From NCBI GenBank assembly GCA_048497495.1, contig JAFHCF010000246.1, forward strand, positions 1-7,440: a stretch of DNA of 7,440 bases, given 5' to 3'. Of the stretch, positions 4,988 through 7,440 are shown piece by piece. The number at the start of each line of letters is the position of its first letter. Position 1 is the stretch's first letter. The translations under genes were made by a program, and so were the position numbers. The notes beneath the pieces were generated by a model, which was not told the DNA's origin, searched no databases, and saw only the letters and a list, made by a program, of their open reading frames with translations. The stretch comes from JAFHCF01 sp048497495. GTDB lineage: Bacteria > Pseudomonadota > Alphaproteobacteria > Rhizobiales > Ancalomicrobiaceae.

Positions 4988-5595
4988 GCCATCATCCGGG
5001 CGAGTTCGGCGAGCGATCCCGCCTCCATCTTGGTCATGATCGAGGCGCGGTAGGCTTCGATGGTCTTGATCGAGAGATCGAGTTCGAAGGCGACGACCTT
5101 GTTGGGCTTTCCCGCCAGGATGCCTTCGAGCACCTCGCGTTCGCGCCTGCCGAGGCGGGCGTAACGCTCCTCGAGGGTCCGGCGTTGCGCGCCGCGCGCC
5201 AGTGTCTGGTGCGACCGGCGGATCGCGGCTTCGACCGTGTCGAGGAGGTATTGCTCCTTGAACGGCTTCTCGATGAAGTCGTAGGCTCCGGCCTTCAGCG
5301 CTTCCACCGCCATCGGCACGTCGCCGTGACCGGTGACGATCAGGACGGGGAGCGCGAAGCCGCGATCGACGAGGCGGCGTTGCAGCTCGAGCCCGCTCAT
5401 GCCGGGCATGCGGACGTCGAGCACCAGGGCCCCGGGTCGGGTCCCGTCGAGGGCCGGAAGGGCGGCGAAGAAGGCGTCGGCGCTGGGAAAGCTCGCCGCT
5501 TCGAGGCCGACGGAGGCGAAGAGGAAGGTCATCGACCGACGCATGGCCTCGTCGTCGTCGACGATCAGGATCAAGGGGCGTTCGGCTTCGGTCAT
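4975..5595 (-). CDS. FixJ/TtrR-type response regulator (REC + LuxR-type HTH)
   Basis: The 206-residue protein has an N-terminal receiver domain (about 7-125) with the acidic pair Asp13/Asp14 in LIVDDDEAM, phospho-acceptor Asp60 in LVLDVRMPGMSG, the switch Thr88 in VLIVTGHGDVPMAV and Lys110 in FIEKPF. A LuxR/GerE helix-turn-helix follows (about 144-205; LGRREREVLEGILAGKPNKVVAFELDLSIKTIEAYRASIM in pieces), so it is a DNA-binding transcription regulator of the NarL/FixJ class. The ATG at 5595 overlaps the sensor-kinase TGA by 4 nt (ATGA) with GGAGGACAGG just upstream, giving translational coupling; an upstream in-frame ATG at 5667 would add 24 residues lying wholly inside the kinase gene and is rejected. 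The pairing with a PhnD-domain kinase is the TtrS/TtrR arrangement. Target genes are not in this window. Confidence 0.95.
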   Translation of the reverse strand: MTEAERPLILIVDDDEAMRRSMTFLFASVGLEAASFPSADAFFAALPALDGTRPGALVLDVRMPGMSGLELQRRLVDRGFALPVLIVTGHGDVPMAVEALKAGAYDFIEKPFKEQYLLDTVEAAIRRSHQTLARGAQRRTLEERYARLGRREREVLEGILAGKPNKVVAFELDLSIKTIEAYRASIMTKMEAGSLAELARMMASVE

Positions 5596-7370
5596 GTCCT
5601 GTCCTCCGCGACGATGGGCAGGGTGAAGCGCATGAGAAGACCGCCGTCGGCGGCATTCTCCGGCCACAACCTGCCGCCGTGACTTTCGACGATGGTGCGG
5701 CAGATCGAGAGACCGAGCCCGAGACCCTGTGGCTTCGTCGTGAAGAACGTGTCGAAGAGATGAGCCTCGACGCCCGGCGTAAGTCCGGTGCCGTGGTCGC
5801 GCACCGCGACGGTCACCGTGTCTTCGTCGTGGGTCGTGAGCACTTCGATCCCCTTGTCGCGGTCGGAACAGTCCGCCATGGCGTCGACCGCGTTCTGGAG
5901 CAGGTTGAGGAGCACCTGCTCGATCTCCGCCCGATCGGCGGAGACCGGCGGCAGATCGCCGGCGAGGCGCACGTGGAAGGGAATGCCGCGACGCGTCGCC
6001 GGCCCTTCGAAGAGGGCGAGCGCCTCGCGGACGACATCGTCGAGATCGAGCGTCTCGCGGACGGCTTCCCGGCGCCGCACGAAGGCGCGGATCCGCCGGA
6101 TGATGGCGCCGGCGCGTTCCGCCTGACCGGCGATGCCGCGCGCGCCGTCGCGCAGGAACGCGGGGTCGACCCGACCGGCGTCGATGACGCGGGTCATGCC
6201 CTCGGCATAGTTGGTGATGGCCGCGAGCGGCTGGTTCAGTTCATGGGCGATGTTGGAGGCCATTTCGCCGAGGATGCCGAGACGAGAGAACTGGTCGCGT
6301 TCCTCGCGATGACGCCGCGCCGTCTGCTCGACCTTCTCACGCTCCTGGATCTCCCGGGTGAGCTCGGCCGTGCGCCGCCGGACCAGGGTCTCCACCCGCG
6401 CCACGTGGACCACCCACCAGGCGATGGCGAGCCCGGCGGCGAGAAACCAATGCCAGTGAGCGCGCACGAAGCCATAGAACGTCGTTTGCGCGAGATGCGC
6501 GTAGGGGGCGATCGCCAGTCGGCGGAACAGCGCATGGACGGAAGTGTAGTCCTGCGGCGCCGTCCAGGCGCGCCCTTCGACCGGCGCCATCGAGAGCAGG
6601 CTCGCGGTGACCGCCTTGGCGAGGTCCGGCGAGGTGCCGGTGAGGCGGGCGAAGGGCCAATCGGGATAGAGCCGCGACGACAGGCGGCAGGGAAAGCCGG
6701 GCGTCGGCCGCTCGGCGACCACGGCGAATTCGTCCGGACGGACATGCCCCCGGGCGATCTCGTCCTCGAGCAGGCAGGCGCGGATCACGCCGGCGTCGGC
6801 GCGGCCGGAGCGCACCGCGTCGATGACGGTCTCCATCGGAAAGCCGGTTTCCACCAATGCGGCGAGGCTCGATGGCGCGACCCCCGCCTCGTCCATCTCG
6901 CGCCAGATCACCCGCCAGCCGCCGAAGGCATCGGCGGCGACGACCGCCAATCTCCGTCCGGCGAGGTCGGCGAGGCGGCGCGGCCGGTCCGGGCGGTTCG
7001 GCACGATCACCAAGGAGCCGACGGTGTCGGTCGGGGGCTGTCGTTGCCGGCTCTCGAGGGTGGCGAGGCGGGTCACGCCGAAGCGCGATTCGAGATCGAC
7101 GTAGTTGCCCGGGTTGGTGACGACGAAGTCGACCGACTTCGCCGCCACCGCCTCGGCAATGCCGGCGAGATCGAGCGGCACCAGCACGAAATGATGGGCC
7201 GGCAGCGCCCGGCCGAGATGGGCGACCGTCGGCGCGAAGTCCTGCGCCGCCCGCTCCGAGCCCTGGAAGGCGAGCACGCCGATGCGCACCTCGTCGGCCT
7301 CCGCCGGCCCGCGCGGGAGGACGAGCAGGCCGAGGAGGAGAGCGAGGATCGCGAGAGGTCTCTGGGACAT
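5592..7370 (-). CDS. Sensor histidine kinase with periplasmic PhnD-like domain (TtrS-like)
   Basis: This 592-residue membrane kinase starts with a signal-like segment (1-26, hydrophobic ILALLLGLLVLP, possible cleavage after AEA). A periplasmic PhnD/SsuA-type solute-binding domain follows (about 28-290; VRIGVLAFQGSERA, DFVVTNPGNYVDLE, LADLAGRRLAVVAADAFGGW in pieces, RLYPDWPFARL). One transmembrane helix (about 303-325) leads to a coiled linker, then HisKA with phospho-acceptor His376 in IAHELNQPLAAITNYAEG, and a HATPase_c domain with N-box Asn493, G1 DHGTGL (525-530), FFTT (542-545) and G2 GLGLGLS (549-555). Layout and length fit TtrS, the tetrathionate sensor, and related thiosulfate sensors. 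Cys199 and Cys228 in the sensor domain may be a redox pair. No good Shine-Dalgarno precedes the ATG at 7370, but no better in-frame start exists and this one gives a proper signal peptide. It is coupled to the response regulator downstream. Ligand unknown. Confidence 0.94.
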   Translation of the reverse strand: MSQRPLAILALLLGLLVLPRGPAEADEVRIGVLAFQGSERAAQDFAPTVAHLGRALPAHHFVLVPLDLAGIAEAVAAKSVDFVVTNPGNYVDLESRFGVTRLATLESRQRQPPTDTVGSLVIVPNRPDRPRRLADLAGRRLAVVAADAFGGWRVIWREMDEAGVAPSSLAALVETGFPMETVIDAVRSGRADAGVIRACLLEDEIARGHVRPDEFAVVAERPTPGFPCRLSSRLYPDWPFARLTGTSPDLAKAVTASLLSMAPVEGRAWTAPQDYTSVHALFRRLAIAPYAHLAQTTFYGFVRAHWHWFLAAGLAIAWWVVHVARVETLVRRRTAELTREIQEREKVEQTARRHREERDQFSRLGILGEMASNIAHELNQPLAAITNYAEGMTRVIDAGRVDPAFLRDGARGIAGQAERAGAIIRRIRAFVRRREAVRETLDLDDVVREALALFEGPATRRGIPFHVRLAGDLPPVSADRAEIEQVLLNLLQNAVDAMADCSDRDKGIEVLTTHDEDTVTVAVRDHGTGLTPGVEAHLFDTFFTTKPQGLGLGLSICRTIVESHGGRLWPENAADGGLLMRFTLPIVAEDRT

Positions 7371-7440
7371 GGGGCGAGAGTGGCGCGGGCACGGGCGGGA
7401 TGCAACGGACGACCGGCCGCGGGGGGCTCGCGGCCCGGCG

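Noticed and set aside
3179..5053. 624-codon plus-strand frame overlapping the ABC-F gene
   Set aside because: Arg/Gly/Pro-rich out-of-frame reading of the ABC-F gene; the 540-residue frame carries every expected ATPase motif.
5596..5667. Upstream ATG for the response regulator at 5667
   Set aside because: The extra 24 residues are Arg-rich and lie wholly inside the kinase gene; the ATG at 5595 gives the normal receiver-domain start and the ATGA overlap.
5185..5682. 165-codon plus-strand frame opposite the response regulator
   Set aside because: Antisense shadow; no motif, and the minus-strand receiver and HTH domains are complete.

Overview
The window is GC-rich, compactly coded DNA with a strong G/C bias at third codon positions, so long open frames appear on the opposite strand of almost every gene. 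The S21 sequence (start MQVLVRDNNVDQAL), the basic 72-residue protein after it, the DUF374-type acyltransferase and the FixJ-like regulator all look alphaproteobacterial, most likely Hyphomicrobiales (Rhizobiales). That placement is inferred from protein character; no rRNA or other marker is present. I see no tRNA, rRNA, CRISPR array, insertion sequence or phage gene.

Layout. Positions 1-891, all minus strand: rpsU (891-616), a 72-residue conserved protein (539-321), then after a roughly 276-nt gap the first 14 codons of a cold-shock protein running off the left edge (44-1). The gap holds a possible promoter and a leader with a terminator-like hairpin plus T run just before the csp ribosome-binding site. 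Positions 892-1145 hold no convincing gene. Positions 1146-3089, minus strand: a 74-residue protein (3089-2865), a transglutaminase-like cysteine peptidase (2768-1905) and a DUF374 lysophospholipid-acyltransferase-like protein (1865-1146), which could form one transcript. Positions 3309-4931, plus strand: a lone ABC-F ATPase of the YheS-like type. Positions 4975-7370, minus strand: a sensor histidine kinase with a periplasmic PhnD-like domain and a FixJ-type response regulator, joined by a 4-nt stop/start overlap.

How the genes fit together. The left block (S21, cold-shock protein) and the ABC-F protein concern translation and RNA. The middle block looks like cell-envelope or protein housekeeping. 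The right block is a complete two-component system with the architecture of TtrS/TtrR (tetrathionate) and the related thiosulfate sensors; no target operon is inside the window, so its ligand cannot be assigned.

Most of the window is ordinary chromosomal core. The points most worth a second look are the terminator-like structure in the csp leader, the PhnD-fused sensor kinase of unknown ligand, the rpsU start (TTG, with an overlapping out-of-frame ATG), and a perfect 9-bp inverted repeat whose loop holds the response-regulator stop codon. I did not find convincing evidence of a wholly new system.
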